DNA of 64,000 nucleotides, taken from Pseudovibrio sp. M1P-2-3 (GTDB lineage Bacteria > Pseudomonadota > Alphaproteobacteria > Rhizobiales > Stappiaceae). Below are positions 63,258-64,000 of the stretch, piece by piece. The stretch spans positions 1,757,001 to 1,821,000 of the forward strand of contig NZ_JARRCW010000001.1 in assembly GCF_031501865.1 (NCBI RefSeq). The letters are read 5' to 3'. The notes under the pieces are model-generated. The model saw only the letters and a list, made by a program, of their open reading frames with translations. It searched no databases and was not told the origin of the DNA. The stretch's first letter is position 1; each line of letters starts with the position of its first letter. The translations under genes were made by a program, and so were the position numbers.

Positions 63258-63704
63258 TTAGTTTTTGAAGTTCACTTTGCCGCGGCACGTTCCATCAGAA
63301 AACACACCAACACTATCGTCCATGCCGGTTAGCCCAATTGCCCACATCTGTGCGACAACTTGTGCTTCGCCCTCATTTGCAAAGACGATTTCATAGGTAT
63401 TGTGAACTGCGAAGACCCCACCGTCTTCTTCTGTTTCGGATTCGGCTATTACAAAGTTATGGCCCTTGTCAGTTGTCCTGTGATTGGGCTTATTGTTGGG
63501 GTGCGGCGTTGTTGTGTAGCCCCCTCCATACCTTTTTTGGCAAATGCTTGCATCTCCCCCTGGTTTCACAGTTGTCAGGTCTGAGAAGGAGAACGTGCGT
63601 TCTTTGGAAGCCGCGTCAGTTGCGGTGTCCGCAAACGCAACGAGCCCGCTTGGCACGATTAGGGCAGAGGAAAGTGCAATTGTGGTGAAGATCTTGCCAA
63701 TCAT
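63258..63704 (-). CDS. Small secreted protein of unknown function
   Basis: 148 residues from the ATG giving MIGKIFTTIALSSALIV; the frame extends upstream but only the signal peptide start makes sense. A Sec signal peptide ends near residue 25 (VAFA). The mature part is about 123 residues, rich in Thr, Gly and Asp, with just two Cys (SICQKRYGGG near 56 and DGTCRGKV near 140) that could form one disulfide. I do not recognise the family. It is the first gene of the minus-strand group that includes the peptide, GRDP-like protein and PLP enzyme. Confidence 0.7.
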   Translation of the reverse strand: MIGKIFTTIALSSALIVPSGLVAFADTATDAASKERTFSFSDLTTVKPGGDASICQKRYGGGYTTTPHPNNKPNHRTTDKGHNFVIAESETEEDGGVFAVHNTYEIVFANEGEAQVVAQMWAIGLTGMDDSVGVFSDGTCRGKVNFKN

Positions 63705-64000
63705 ATTATACCAGCCTGTTGATACAGTGAAACGAAGAGAATGAGCGACTATGGAACTACTAACTCTCCTGATAGGACACATCTCCCCCTATTTTTCATG
63801 GATTAAAGAGTATGATTGCTGGTTATATTCGATAGTTTCTAAAGTATTCTAGTTATTGTAACTAGTTTATTTTGGTGTTGTTAGTAGTCATAAACTGAGT
63901 AGTATTAAATAATTACTTCAAGTGAAGTATAATTTATTTAATCGTGGTTTGGGAGTGTTTAATTGTCAGTTAAATACCCAATAATTTGGACAGTGAGGTG
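63705..64000. other. AT-rich upstream region of the terminal operon, with two dyads
   Basis: About 296 bases to the window edge, distinctly AT-rich from 63790. CTAGTTA-TTG-TAACTAG (63849-63865) and TACTTCA-AG-TGAAGTA (63914-63929) are perfect inverted repeats, placed about 145 and 210 bases upstream of the first gene of the minus-strand operon. They look like regulator sites. No gene seen. Confidence 0.5.

Noticed and set aside
1-64000. tRNA, rRNA, CRISPR, insertion sequences or prophage
   Set aside because: I looked through the gaps for T-loop GGTTCGA patterns, regularly spaced repeats and transposase motifs; GGTTCGA-like hits fall inside gabD and in a gap without cloverleaf pairing, and none of the others was found.

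Overview
The window is chromosomal DNA of an alphaproteobacterium, most likely a marine member of the Hyphomicrobiales/Rhodobacterales border such as the Stappiaceae or Pseudovibrio relatives (inferred). The supporting signs are the order uvrA-ssb ... marC-gyrA-coaD-ppi-ppi-queA-tgt, the order dnaE ... rpsB-tsf-pyrH-frr-uppS-cdsA-dxr-rseP-bamA-lpxD-fabZ-lpxA-lpxI-lpxB, LpxI in place of LpxH, and SOS boxes of the alphaproteobacterial GTTC-N7-GTTC type. Starts at GTG and TTG are frequent. I see no rRNA, tRNA, CRISPR array, transposase or prophage.

Layout. 1-3347: the end of cydD and all of cydC, an exporter for cytochrome bd assembly. 3451-5215 (minus): a saccharopine/lysine dehydrogenase-like enzyme and its Lrp/AsnC neighbour. 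5513-17464: a complete nitrate assimilation cluster nasT-nasS-nrtA-nrtB-nrtCD-nirB-nirD-nasA. Its structural genes are preceded by a compact control region holding an NtrC-like site, a sigma-54 promoter, an ANTAR-type hairpin and an intrinsic terminator. 17568-20239 (minus): gabD-like dehydrogenase and a DMT permease. 20751-24601: divergent uvrA and ssb around a LexA box. 24732-29684: glyoxalase I, a double cold-shock protein, a DUF192 protein, allantoinase-like PuuE, GalE and MarC. 29941-36935: gyrA, coaD, two cyclophilins, queA and tgt. 36960-38255: an isolated nucleotide-sugar dehydrogenase. 38573-42956: a sugar-acid catabolic island (LysR, MFS, mandelate-racemase-type dehydratase, COG3618 lactonase) with a large palindrome between LysR and MFS.

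42957-61709: an AT-rich gap, then a LexA box with an overlooked 32-codon membrane micropeptide, dnaE, and the long translation / isoprenoid / envelope block ending at lpxB. 61696-63704 (minus): an accessory operon of four small genes (secreted Cys protein, 38-residue peptide with two Cys, GRDP-like protein with a WHxH motif, and a divergent PLP enzyme) preceded by an AT-rich promoter region with two dyads.

The two strongest candidates for something undescribed are the SOS-linked micropeptide upstream of dnaE and the terminal peptide/GRDP/PLP-enzyme operon. The window also carries two copies of a palindromic intergenic repeat (20533 and 27698), a terminator placed only 12 bases before the lpxD start, a Tgt that has lost two of its three zinc cysteines, and a fused nitrate-transport ATPase whose first ATPase half has lost its H-loop histidine.
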